Shown: positions 27,214-35,546 of the stretch, one piece after another | Numbering within the stretch: position 1 is the stretch's first letter | How the letters are laid out: each line of letters starts with the position of its first letter | Source: Filimonas lacunae | GTDB taxonomy: Bacteria > Bacteroidota > Bacteroidia > Chitinophagales > Chitinophagaceae | NCBI RefSeq assembly: GCF_002355595.1 | Contig: NZ_AP017422.1 | Span: 6,514,823-6,578,822 of the forward strand | Direction: 5' to 3' | Length of the DNA: 64,000 bases | Program-made: the position numbers and the translations under genes | The notes under the pieces: generated by a model | Databases searched by the model: none | What the model saw: the letters and a program-made list of their open reading frames with translations, nothing else | What the model was told of the DNA's origin: nothing

Positions 27214-28038
27214 TTATATTCCACCACCTCTAAGGGCCAGCACAGCTATACTGTTTAAATGCGAAATGTCTCTTGTATTGCTTTTACTGAAAATGCTATC
27301 CCAAATGCCCGCACGATGCGGACGTATGGCCAGCAAATCAATAGCATTGTTGTTACTAAAGCTATCCAGTTCGGCTACTACATGTTTGGCTTCCAGCTCT
27401 TCAAACACCACATTCATACCAGCCAGTTCTTTCTGCCATTTACCTTTCCACATTAACTCCTCTTCGGTTAAAGTGGCGCCTACATGCACAAAATGCAAAC
27501 GGGCCTGGGTATAGGTAAGTAAGCGACGCAGCGTTTGCACAGGACCGTATAAATCTTCCCGCTTGTAGTTGCAGGCAAATGCTATTTGTTTGATAGCCGA
27601 GAAACGTAATGTAGCCGGAACCATCAACACAGGTACCGATAAGTCAATGAACGCATCCAGGATATGATTGTCCCACGACATTACATCATTATAATCGCCT
27701 TCTGTGCCCATGGCTACCAGGTTGGCGCCTTCTTCATCCACTTCATCCTGCAATGCTTCTATAAACTGCCCTGTTACCAGGCGTGTTTCCAGGTGCGCAT
27801 CCGGATAAATAGACAGTATGCGTTGTTTCTCTGCTTCCAGCAGCCCTTCATCCATAACTGTTACATCGCTGATAGCAGCCATGCTTACGCCATCACCGGC
27901 AAAACCGGCAGAGAACGACAGCACGCGCAACAGGATAATACGGGCGGGTTGTTTGTGCTTATAGGCACATACGTAGTCCAGGGCGTTTTGCGAAGAGGCT
28001 GAAAAGTTAGTTACCACTATAATGGTTGACATAGCCAT
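27214..28038 (-). CDS. Universal stress protein with two tandem Usp domains
   Basis: This 274-aa cytoplasmic protein contains two UspA-like domains (about residues 1-140 and 150-272). The first starts STIIVVTNFSASSQNALDYV and contains a short MGTEGDYN segment where ATP-binding Usp proteins have the glycine-rich loop. The second ends SIAVLALRGGG. Bacteroidota tandem Usp proteins are of this size. It follows the EmrB-like gene by 6 bases and precedes the terminator, so it is the last gene of the efflux operon. An alternative start is the ATG at 28032. Role in stress during drug exposure is inferred. Confidence 0.88.
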   Translation of the reverse strand: MAMSTIIVVTNFSASSQNALDYVCAYKHKQPARIILLRVLSFSAGFAGDGVSMAAISDVTVMDEGLLEAEKQRILSIYPDAHLETRLVTGQFIEALQDEVDEEGANLVAMGTEGDYNDVMSWDNHILDAFIDLSVPVLMVPATLRFSAIKQIAFACNYKREDLYGPVQTLRRLLTYTQARLHFVHVGATLTEEELMWKGKWQKELAGMNVVFEELEAKHVVAELDSFSNNNAIDLLAIRPHRAGIWDSIFSKSNTRDISHLNSIAVLALRGGGI

Positions 28039-28044
28039 TTACTT

Positions 28045-29628
28045 TTAATGTCCGCCGGCATCTGCCAGGCTCACTTTGTTTTTAGATCTCTTTACAAATA
28101 TGATGACTAACGGAACTGTTATCAGGAACATAATACCAATTCCAATGAACACATCCATGTAAGACAGGATGGTACTTTGTACACTAATAGAACCATCTAT
28201 CATTTGCAGCGCCGTTTTTTCAGCGATGTTAGGTGCTTTGCCTTTAGCTATCATACCAGCCTTTAATGCCTGTAACCTGTTTTGTACATTGGGATCGTAA
28301 ATATTTAACTTACTTACCAGGTCGCTCCGGTGCTTCATGTTCTGCCGGGAGATATAGGTAGATATCATAGCCACACCAAACGATCCGCCTAACTGACGCA
28401 TCATGCCGGAGAAAGCAGCACCCTGTCCTATCTGCTGCCCTTTTAATGTAGAAAGTGACATTACAGATACAGGTACCGCCAAAAAACCCAGACCCAATCC
28501 TCTTAGCATCAGCACCCAAAAGAAATTATCACCACCGGTGGCCGGCGTCATAATACCATGGGTGAAGAAACAATACAGGAAAAAGATGAACAAGCCCAAT
28601 GCAATCAATCCCTTTTGCGATACCCCTTTCTGAATCATCTGCCCTACGATAGGCATCATAAAGGCGACTACTAACGTACTGGGCACCATTAGCATACCGG
28701 ACTGAAACGCCGTCCACCCCAGTATCGACTGTGTGTACAAAGGAACTACGAATGTAGAGCCATACAAACCAAAGCCCATGATAAAGGAGAGTATTACCCC
28801 TATCCGCAGATTGGTATTCTTTAATACCCGTAATTCTACTACAGGATATTTAAATACCAGCTCGCGCCAGATAAAGAAAAACCCGCCTAAAATGGCTGTA
28901 ACTGTTAACACTACTATACCCGTGTTGCTAAACCAATCTTCTTCCTGTCCCTTTTCCAATACGTACTGTAACGAACCTACCGTAGCCATCAGCAACCCTA
29001 TTCCCAACCAATCTACCTCACTTGCTTTGCGCTTCTCGGCATACTTAGGACTTTTTACATACATCAGCGTTAACAGGGTAGCAATAATACCTACCGGTAT
29101 GTTGATATAAAATATAAGCGGCCACGAATAGTGGTCAATAATATAACCACCTAATGGCGGGCCTAATGTAGGCCCCACGATAATACCCAACGTATAAATG
29201 GCCTGCGCCATCGGACGCTTTTCTACCGGGTATATCTCTGTTATAATAGTTTGAGAAGTTACCAGCAACGCACCACCACCTAAGCCCTGTAAAAAGCGGA
29301 AGATGATCAGCTCTGACATAGTACTGGAATTACCGCACAAAAACGAACTCACGGTAAACAGTATCACTGATGCAGCAAAGTAATTGGTACGGCCAAACTG
29401 TTGCGATAACCAGCTGGTCATAGGTACAATAATTACGTTGGCAATGGCATAGGCAGTAACCACCCAACTCACTTCGTTAAGGGTAGCCCCCAGGCTTCCC
29501 TTCATATCGTTGAGGGCCACGTTAACAATGGTGGTATCTATTATTTCCAGCAGCGCACAAAACACAGCCGTGATAGTAATAATCACGCGCCTGGCTCCAT
29601 ACTCTACCAGCGAATTTTGTTCTAACAT
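28045..29628 (-). CDS. DHA2 family MFS multidrug efflux transporter (EmrB-like)
   Basis: This 527-aa protein with about 14 membrane segments belongs to the DHA2/EmrB/QacA family of proton-driven drug exporters. The family pattern is visible in LEIIDTTIVNVALNDMKGSLGA, WVVTAYAIANVIIVPMTSWLSQQFGR (motif A region) and LGPPLGGYIIDHYSWPLIFYINIPVGI (motif C region). With EmrA-like and TolC-like proteins encoded just upstream, it forms a three-part pump across both membranes. The last residues are a cytoplasmic Lys-rich tail. Confidence 0.94.
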   Translation of the reverse strand: MLEQNSLVEYGARRVIITITAVFCALLEIIDTTIVNVALNDMKGSLGATLNEVSWVVTAYAIANVIIVPMTSWLSQQFGRTNYFAASVILFTVSSFLCGNSSTMSELIIFRFLQGLGGGALLVTSQTIITEIYPVEKRPMAQAIYTLGIIVGPTLGPPLGGYIIDHYSWPLIFYINIPVGIIATLLTLMYVKSPKYAEKRKASEVDWLGIGLLMATVGSLQYVLEKGQEEDWFSNTGIVVLTVTAILGGFFFIWRELVFKYPVVELRVLKNTNLRIGVILSFIMGFGLYGSTFVVPLYTQSILGWTAFQSGMLMVPSTLVVAFMMPIVGQMIQKGVSQKGLIALGLFIFFLYCFFTHGIMTPATGGDNFFWVLMLRGLGLGFLAVPVSVMSLSTLKGQQIGQGAAFSGMMRQLGGSFGVAMISTYISRQNMKHRSDLVSKLNIYDPNVQNRLQALKAGMIAKGKAPNIAEKTALQMIDGSISVQSTILSYMDVFIGIGIMFLITVPLVIIFVKRSKNKVSLADAGGH

Positions 29629-29649
29629 AATTTTTTGTAATTAGGTATC

Positions 29650-30753
29650 CTAATCCAGGTGCACATCCACATCGGCATTCATACCTGCCTTCAGCCTTTT
29701 CACCAGTGTATCCTGTGCATTGGTGAATTCAATTTTCACAGGCAAACGCTGTACTACTTTTACGAAGTTACCGCTGGCATTATCCGGAGGTAATAAAGCG
29801 AAACGTGCGCCGGTAGCAGGTGATGCAGAACTTACCACACCTTCAAACTCATGGCCCGGGAAAGCATCTATTTCCAACATTACTTTCTGTCCTTCTCTTA
29901 TCCTGCCGTATTGTGTTTCTTTAAAGTTGGCTACTATCCAGGTTTCATTGTTTAATACAATACTGAATAAAGCCGCACCCGCCTGCACAAACTGTCCGTT
30001 CTGCACATTTACTTTAGATACCATTCCATCTTCAGGAGCAATCACAACCGTATAGCTCAGGTTCAGCTTCGCATCATCCACATCTACCTTTCTTTGCTTC
30101 ACCGTAGCAGCTGCTACACCAATCTGTGAAGCAGTAGCATTGCTCTGGCGACCAATAGCGCTAACCTGTGTAGAAGCCTGTGCTTTTTGTTGTTGTAATA
30201 CCTGTAATTGCTTTTCGGCAGTTTGCTTAGCCGCTAAAGCCTGCTCGTATTGTTGCTGTGTGATAGAATGATCTTTAATCAGGTTTTCGTAACGCTTAAA
30301 GTCTTCATTTGCACGCCATAGGTTAATTTTAGCAGTTTCAATCTGCGCATCAGCAGTTGATACATTCGCCTCAGAAGGCGCAATGTTAGCATGTGCTGCA
30401 CCTGCATTGGCCTGCGCTGCAGCCACGTTGCTTTCAGCGGTAGCTAATGCTGCTTCTGCCGCTTCCACACGTAATTTAAAATCGCGATCGTCCAGTATAA
30501 ACAAGGTATCACCCTTCTTTACACGCTGGTTATCTTTTACTCTTATTGAAACCACATAGCCCGATACACGCGGGATAACAGGACTGATATTGGCTTCTAC
30601 CTGTGCATCATCTGTTTCTTCGTGATGCTGACCGTGTATGTATTTGCTTATACCAAACCAGCCACCGGCAATCACTGCCACTATCAGGATGATGAGGAAG
30701 GTTTTATTCTTTTTTTGCGTGCCTGCCGCATTATTTTCTGCTCCGGTTGACAT
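29650..30753 (-). CDS. HlyD/EmrA family membrane fusion protein
   Basis: This protein of about 367 aa has one N-terminal membrane segment (about residues 18-37), a split biotinyl-lipoyl domain (ANISPVIPRVSGYVVSIRVKD at the N side and IAPEDGMVSKVNVQNGQFV at the C side), a long alpha-helical hairpin rich in Ala/Gln between them, and a beta-barrel. This is the periplasmic adaptor of EmrAB-type pumps. The longer ORF to 30813 would overlap tolC; the ATG at 30753 gives MSTGAENNA and a 28-base gap after tolC, so it is preferred. Confidence 0.93.
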   Translation of the reverse strand: MSTGAENNAAGTQKKNKTFLIILIVAVIAGGWFGISKYIHGQHHEETDDAQVEANISPVIPRVSGYVVSIRVKDNQRVKKGDTLFILDDRDFKLRVEAAEAALATAESNVAAAQANAGAAHANIAPSEANVSTADAQIETAKINLWRANEDFKRYENLIKDHSITQQQYEQALAAKQTAEKQLQVLQQQKAQASTQVSAIGRQSNATASQIGVAAATVKQRKVDVDDAKLNLSYTVVIAPEDGMVSKVNVQNGQFVQAGAALFSIVLNNETWIVANFKETQYGRIREGQKVMLEIDAFPGHEFEGVVSSASPATGARFALLPPDNASGNFVKVVQRLPVKIEFTNAQDTLVKRLKAGMNADVDVHLD

Positions 30754-30781
30754 AATTATGTTTTTTTCCGTGGGGTTATAA

Positions 30782-32128
30782 TTATTTTTTCTGTTGACTA
30801 TTTGCCAGTACACCTACTTTTTCCAGCAGGGTGTTGTACGATACTACTAATTCAGCTTTGGCTTCCTGCAGGTTTATTTTGCTTTGCAGTAAAGCCACGT
30901 TAGCATCCAGCAGTTCGGTAGTTGTAACCAGGTTGTTATCGTGCTTGTTTTTAGTGATGCGGTAGTTTTCAGTAGCATTGATCACTGACTTTTCTTCTAC
31001 CTCTATTTTCTTTTTATTAGAAAGATAGTTTTGATAAGCACGGTTAATATCCAGATGAATATTATCGGTCAGTTGATCCTGACGGGCTACTATTTCTTTG
31101 GATTGCGCTTCTGCTTCAGCTACTTTGCCTTTGTTTTTCCACAACGACCCAATGTTATACGATACACCCACGCCTACGTTTACAATGTTAGTAGCGGTAA
31201 GCAGGTTAGGTATATAAGCCGCCACATAACCACCGGTTAAACCAATAGTAGGATAATAATCTCCTTTGGCTGCTTTTACAGCACTTTCAGAAGCTTTCCT
31301 GCGCAGGTCTAAAGCAGTGATATCTCTTCTGTTAGCCGCTGCCTGTTGCTCGTACTCTTCTATAGAACCCAGCGTATAGTTGGTATCGAAGTAGCTGCTG
31401 TCAGCCACAATCGTATTCTGCTCCGGCTGGCCCATCATCAGGTTTAAGCTTACCATAGCCAGTTTCAGGTTGTTCTCAGCATCTACCAGCGTCATTTCAA
31501 TTTGTGAAGTTTGCAACTGCGCCTTCAACATATCGTTACGTGCCAGTAAACCATTTTTTTCCAGGTTGGAAAAATCATTATCGCGCTGTTGCGACTGATT
31601 CAGGTTTTCTTTTACCAGCTCAACCGCCTTTTGCGATTTGTACAGGTTGCTGTAAGCGCTGATAGCATTTACCACAATAGCTTCCTTGTCATATTCCGCA
31701 TCTGACTCGGCTGCTTTTTGTAAATACCTGGCCGATTCAATGCCATAGCGCACTTTTAAGCCTGCATACAAAGGCATGCTTACAGTGGCCATACCATACA
31801 TGGCCTGGGAAGGTTTGGGAAAGGAGCTGCTGCTTCCGGCACTGTCACTACTACCCGTTTTTAAATCAATAGTAGGGTGCGTTAGCAGCAAATAAGAGCC
31901 ACTCACCTTTGCATCCGGTAAACGGTTGTCCAGCGCCTGTTTCAACTGGGCTGTTGCCTGTTCAATTTTTGCCTTACTAATTTTAAGCTGCTTACTGTTT
32001 TGCAAGCTTAATTCTATAGCCTGGTTCAACGCCAGTGGAGTAGAAGTCTGCGCTTGTGTGCTTATACCGCACAACAAGGCCAGGCTTATCCATAGCGCTG
32101 CCATACCATACGTTCTGCTTTTACTCAT
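30782..32128 (-). CDS. TolC family outer-membrane efflux channel
   Basis: This 448-aa protein has a signal peptide (ending about STQAQ) and two OEP repeats of long amphipathic helices typical of TolC/outer membrane efflux proteins. They begin LNQAIELSLQNSKQLKISKAKIEQA and, in the second half, EQQAAANRRDITALDLRRKASESAVKAAKGDYYPTIG. It forms the outer-membrane exit duct for the EmrAB-like pump. Its start overlaps the TetR gene by 8 bases, which points to translational coupling. Confidence 0.92.
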   Translation of the reverse strand: MSKSRTYGMAALWISLALLCGISTQAQTSTPLALNQAIELSLQNSKQLKISKAKIEQATAQLKQALDNRLPDAKVSGSYLLLTHPTIDLKTGSSDSAGSSSSFPKPSQAMYGMATVSMPLYAGLKVRYGIESARYLQKAAESDAEYDKEAIVVNAISAYSNLYKSQKAVELVKENLNQSQQRDNDFSNLEKNGLLARNDMLKAQLQTSQIEMTLVDAENNLKLAMVSLNLMMGQPEQNTIVADSSYFDTNYTLGSIEEYEQQAAANRRDITALDLRRKASESAVKAAKGDYYPTIGLTGGYVAAYIPNLLTATNIVNVGVGVSYNIGSLWKNKGKVAEAEAQSKEIVARQDQLTDNIHLDINRAYQNYLSNKKKIEVEEKSVINATENYRITKNKHDNNLVTTTELLDANVALLQSKINLQEAKAELVVSYNTLLEKVGVLANSQQKK

Positions 32129-32762
32129 ATATCAATATTGATTGTAGTATCCCTTTTAAATAACCGGCAAGTATTCGCTTTAATTCTTCCCGGCCTGCTT
32201 CTTCGTCCAGCTGCCGTTGCTGCATAATCTCCCTGTAGTCGTCCCTGTTTATTACCATATACGTAATGGTGCCTACAATAAGCCCGGTAATGAGTTCAAC
32301 GCTTGCCGTTTTTTTCACCACTCCCTGCTCCTGCCCCGCCTGTATTACGCCTGCTATAATAATGCTGTTGCGTTCTTTAAAGTTGCTCAGTAATTCCCGG
32401 GTACCGGCATGTTCACTTATGGCATTCTCGTAAAACAACTGTGCCAGCACCAATGGATTCGCAAAGCCCAACTCCACATACTGCTCTATCAGCAAAACCA
32501 GCCTTGTTTGAATAGGCAGCGCCTTATCACTTACCACCGCATCAATTTTTTCCAGCAGTTGGTGAATGCGCCATTCCAGCATCTGCTCCAGCAGATTTTC
32601 CTTCGTAATAAAGTAGTAAAACACCTGGGCACTGTTAATTCCGGCACCAGTAGCTATCTCTTTAATAGAAACCTGGTTGTATCCTTTTTCAATAAAAAGA
32701 GATTCGGCCACTTGCAAAATAGCCAGCTGTTTTTTACTAAAAACCTTACTGTCAGTCTCCAT
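32121..32762 (-). CDS. TetR/AcrR family regulator of the efflux operon
   Basis: This 213-aa TetR-type repressor has an N-terminal helix-turn-helix (about residues 10-60: AILQVAESLFIEKGYNQVSIKEIATGAGINSAQVFYYF) and a helical ligand-binding part with two hydrophobic helices (ELITGLIVGTITYMVI). It is the proximal gene of tetR-tolC-emrA-emrB-usp and overlaps tolC. A 14-bp palindrome lies 4 bases before its ATG, so autoregulation of the whole operon is the simplest model. The inducer is unknown. Confidence 0.9.
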   Translation of the reverse strand: METDSKVFSKKQLAILQVAESLFIEKGYNQVSIKEIATGAGINSAQVFYYFITKENLLEQMLEWRIHQLLEKIDAVVSDKALPIQTRLVLLIEQYVELGFANPLVLAQLFYENAISEHAGTRELLSNFKERNSIIIAGVIQAGQEQGVVKKTASVELITGLIVGTITYMVINRDDYREIMQQRQLDEEAGREELKRILAGYLKGILQSILIYE

Positions 32763-32766
32763 AAAA

Positions 32767-32780
32767 TGAATAATTATTCA
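32767..32780. promoter_or_regulatory. Palindromic operator, probably TetR-bound
   Basis: TGAATAATTATTCA is a perfect 14-bp palindrome just before the first TetR ATG. It shares its half-site TGAATA with the palindrome before the second TetR gene. A repressor bound here would block expression of the efflux operon. Confidence 0.6.
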
Positions 32781-32800
32781 CTCAAAAGGCAAAAAAATAG

Positions 32801-33373
32801 TTAGTCCTTAATTCCATCCCAGCACATATTGAACATCTGTTCTATAAATTCCGGTGTAATTTGTAACTGGTTATACTGCACATACTTCACAATTTCCCGG
32901 ATAGTACCGCGCACATACAACATCAGCCACATCACGTCTAATTGCTTTACCAGCCCCTCCCTTTTTCCCTTTTCAATCATCTCTTTCCAGGGCAAAAACA
33001 CCTCTTTATAAGTAGCTCTCGATTCTTCCGAAATATAAGGAGAGTGAAAGCACTGTTCAATGAACACCAACTCGCTAAACCTGTCCATACTGTGCCTGAT
33101 CATGTTTACCCAGATGGTATGAAAGGCTACTTTAAAAGGTGCAGTGGGGTCGAACCCGGCAAAATAATCCCGTGCATAATTGGAAAAACACCTGTCGAAC
33201 AATTTGAGAATCAACTGCTCTTTGTTTTCAAAGTAGGTGTATACCGTTCCTGTAGCAAAACCAGCCTTTTTAGCTATCATGTTCACCGTAATACCCGAAA
33301 GGCCATGCTCCTTCACTAACTGAAGGGTGGCTTCGAATATTTCTTCAATCTTGCTATCGTCTTTTGGTTTCAC
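32801..33373 (-). CDS. TetR/AcrR family transcriptional regulator (second)
   Basis: This 190-aa regulator has a textbook TetR helix-turn-helix (about residues 8-55: IFEATLQLVKEHGLSGITVNMIAKKAGFATGTVYTYFENKEQLI) and a helical C-terminal domain of TetR_C type. It lies 38 bases upstream of the first TetR gene on the same strand and could be co-transcribed with the pump genes or expressed alone from its own operator. Two regulators in series before one pump suggest response to two signals or paralogous fine control. Confidence 0.9.
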   Translation of the reverse strand: MKPKDDSKIEEIFEATLQLVKEHGLSGITVNMIAKKAGFATGTVYTYFENKEQLILKLFDRCFSNYARDYFAGFDPTAPFKVAFHTIWVNMIRHSMDRFSELVFIEQCFHSPYISEESRATYKEVFLPWKEMIEKGKREGLVKQLDVMWLMLYVRGTIREIVKYVQYNQLQITPEFIEQMFNMCWDGIKD

Positions 33374-33387
33374 GAAGCAAAGTTAAA

Positions 33388-33401
33388 TGAATATATATTC
33401 A
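33388..33401. promoter_or_regulatory. Palindromic operator before the second TetR gene
   Basis: TGAATATATATTCA is a perfect 14-bp palindrome 14 bases upstream of the second TetR ATG. It has the same TGAATA half-sites as the operator at 32767, so the two repressors may recognise each other's sites. Confidence 0.6.
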
Positions 33402-33457
33402 ACAAACAAAAGAAATTTAGGTGCCGGTCGAAAAATTAACCTACCATTCAATTGCAC

Positions 33458-33465
33458 TACTTTTG
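33458..33465 (+). promoter_or_regulatory. -7 promoter box for the FecI-like sigma gene
   Basis: TACTTTTG is an exact TAnnTTTG box followed by CCCCC. The predicted start near 33470 lies inside the longest ORF that begins at 33421. The GTG at 33421 therefore cannot be the start on this transcript, and the TTG at 33490 is favoured. Confidence 0.5.
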
Positions 33466-33489
33466 CCCCCGGGTTACCCCAAACTATCA

Positions 33490-34089
33490 TTGCGCACAGA
33501 GAAATTACATAACGAACCGGCCTTACTACAGGCACTGGCTAATGGCAGTTCCGAGGCATTTACGCTTATTTTTACACATTATAGTGCAGGAGTGTATGAT
33601 GCTGCAATGGCCTATTTGCAAAATGAAAACCAGGCGCAGGAAGCAGTTCAGGAGGTATTTTTAAAAATATGGCAGAAGCGGGAACAACTGGCTGAGGTGG
33701 AAAAACTGCAGGACTACCTGTTTATTGTAGCCCGCAATTACATTTTCAACCAACTGAAACACAACGCGCTTACTGTTACCGTTTTACACCAGCACTATCA
33801 ACAATCCAACACATTTTCTAACGACACCGATTACCGGGTAAGGGAAAAACAATACCAGCAATTGCTGGAAGCTGCTATCAACACCCTGCCGGCAGAACGT
33901 AAAAAAATTTACCTGCTGGCCAAAAATGAAGAGTTGAGCTACGAACAAATAGCCCAACAACTCGGCATATCCCGTCATACTGTAAAAAATCAAATGTACC
34001 AGGCTTTGCAAACTATACGTTTGTATATGCAACAGTACATGCCCCTCTACCTTACTCCCCTTTCCCTGACGGTTTTGATACCTCATTAA
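33490..34089 (+). CDS. FecI-like ECF sigma factor
   Basis: This ECF sigma factor of about 199 aa has region 2 (EAFTLIFTHYSAGVYDAAMAYL, QAQEAVQEVFLKIWQKREQL, LQDYLFIVARNYIFNQLKH) and region 4 (TLPAERKKIYLLAKNEELSYEQIAQQLGISRHTVKNQM). The C-terminal hydrophobic tail (YMQQYMPLYLTPLSLTVL) is common in the Bacteroidota FecI-like group. The TTG at 33490 is chosen because a -7 box lies downstream of the alternative GTG at 33421. A FecR-type anti-sigma and a SusC with an STN domain follow, so it is expected to activate the downstream locus when SusC binds its ligand. Confidence 0.88.
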   Translation: MRTEKLHNEPALLQALANGSSEAFTLIFTHYSAGVYDAAMAYLQNENQAQEAVQEVFLKIWQKREQLAEVEKLQDYLFIVARNYIFNQLKHNALTVTVLHQHYQQSNTFSNDTDYRVREKQYQQLLEAAINTLPAERKKIYLLAKNEELSYEQIAQQLGISRHTVKNQMYQALQTIRLYMQQYMPLYLTPLSLTVLIPH

Positions 34090-34173
34090 AAAAATTTCCT
34101 CCCGCAATAGGTCTGCCCTTTTCCGTAACTGTCTTTACTACAGACACCCTTCCCCTATTCAAACTAACAGATT

Positions 34174-35367
34174 ATGGAAAATAAGGACCTGATTATATTA
34201 TTGGAGAAACATACGAACGGACAGCTCACTGCTGCAGAAACCATCCGGTTGATGCAACTACTGTCTGATGATAGTGCCGACGATTTTATAAAGCAACAAA
34301 TCGCCAACAGGCTACAGCAATCCAGTAGCAGATACCATATGAGTACTGAAGCGGAACAGGCAGTTTTACAGGCACTTTTGTCCGAAATCGATATAGCTGC
34401 CACCGCGCCTCCTGCTTCCCGCAAACGCGCATGGATGATACAGCTAACCAGGTATGCTGCAGCAGCGGCCATTATCGCTGGCATATCCGTTACTATTTTC
34501 CTGCTATATCCCACCACCCATAAACCCACTCCCGAAAATACTACTGCTCAAACATTCCAGGTAATGCCCGGTGGCAACAAAGCCACCCTTACACTAGCCG
34601 ACGGCAGCACAATTGATTTAGACAGCGCCCGCGCCGGCGCACTGGCCCAACAGAATGGCGCTAACATTACCAAGCAAAGCGACGGAGTGCTCACTTACAA
34701 CAAAGCAAGCGCCAACAACAATACAGCTGTAGCCTTTAACACCCTGCGCACACCCCGGGGCGGCCAGTTTCAGGTTACTTTGCCCGATGGCAGCCGTGTA
34801 TGGCTGAATGCCGCATCCTCTCTACGCTACCCTACTGTGTTCAACGATAGCATCCGTAACGTAGAAGTAACCGGCGAAGCTTATTTTGAAATTGCCAGCC
34901 ACAAGGCACAGCCTTTTATTGTAACTACACACAACCAGAAGGTGCAGGTACTGGGCACCCGGTTTAATGTAAATGCGTATGAAGATGAAAACGCCACCAG
35001 CACCACCCTGCTCGAAGGCAGCGTAAAAGTATTGCCCAACGGCACACCTGGCGTGGTGCTTACCTCTGGTCAGCAAAGCCAGGTAAAAGCCAGCAACATC
35101 AGCATAAAAGAAGTAGCCGCGCCCGACAATGCCATTGCCTGGAAAAATGGTTATTTCAGTTTTTCCCATGCCAGCATTCCTGCTATTATGCGTCAGCTGG
35201 CACGCTGGTATAATGTAGACATAGAAATACAGGGAAATTTCGACAACCAGTTGTTCACCGGCGAAATAGAAAAGAACCTGCCTTTGCAGGAAGTGCTGAA
35301 CGGATTAGCCAGCACACATATTCACTATAAAATGGAAGCAGGCAACAAGCTTCTTATTATACCATAA
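34174..35367 (+). CDS. FecR family anti-sigma factor
   Basis: This 397-aa protein has a cytoplasmic N-terminal part of about 90 residues, one membrane span (about 93-112, AAAAAIIAGISVTIFLLYP), a FecR domain (about 185-280, NTLRTPRGGQFQVTLPDGSRVWLNAASSLRYP, VTGEAYFEIA, VQVLGTRFNVNAY, TLLEGSVKV) and a C-terminal DUF4974/STN-like domain (about 320-397). FecR proteins hold the cognate sigma until the outer-membrane receptor signals. It sits 84 bases behind the sigma gene. Confidence 0.94.
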   Translation: MENKDLIILLEKHTNGQLTAAETIRLMQLLSDDSADDFIKQQIANRLQQSSSRYHMSTEAEQAVLQALLSEIDIAATAPPASRKRAWMIQLTRYAAAAAIIAGISVTIFLLYPTTHKPTPENTTAQTFQVMPGGNKATLTLADGSTIDLDSARAGALAQQNGANITKQSDGVLTYNKASANNNTAVAFNTLRTPRGGQFQVTLPDGSRVWLNAASSLRYPTVFNDSIRNVEVTGEAYFEIASHKAQPFIVTTHNQKVQVLGTRFNVNAYEDENATSTTLLEGSVKVLPNGTPGVVLTSGQQSQVKASNISIKEVAAPDNAIAWKNGYFSFSHASIPAIMRQLARWYNVDIEIQGNFDNQLFTGEIEKNLPLQEVLNGLASTHIHYKMEAGNKLLIIP

Positions 35368-35546
35368 TAAACCTGATTATCTCAACTACTAAAAACAACC
35401 GTATGTAATCCAAAACAATACTGCACGTACACTCTACAAAACAAAAAGCCGGCAGTGCTCGCAACACCACCGGCCAAAGCATGTGAGTTATTCAATTTTC
35501 TAACGCTCTACGTTTTTTATCGTTTAACCCAAATTCATACAAAAGT

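Noticed and set aside
30754-30813. N-terminal 20-residue extension of the HlyD/EmrA-like protein
   Set aside because: It would overlap the tolC stop region and has an Asn/Lys-rich sequence not expected before the membrane anchor. The internal ATG at 30753 gives a normal start.
34164-34529. 121-aa antisense frame at the start of fecR
   Set aside because: The FecR gene explains this DNA. The antisense frame has no matching family and no promoter-like element.
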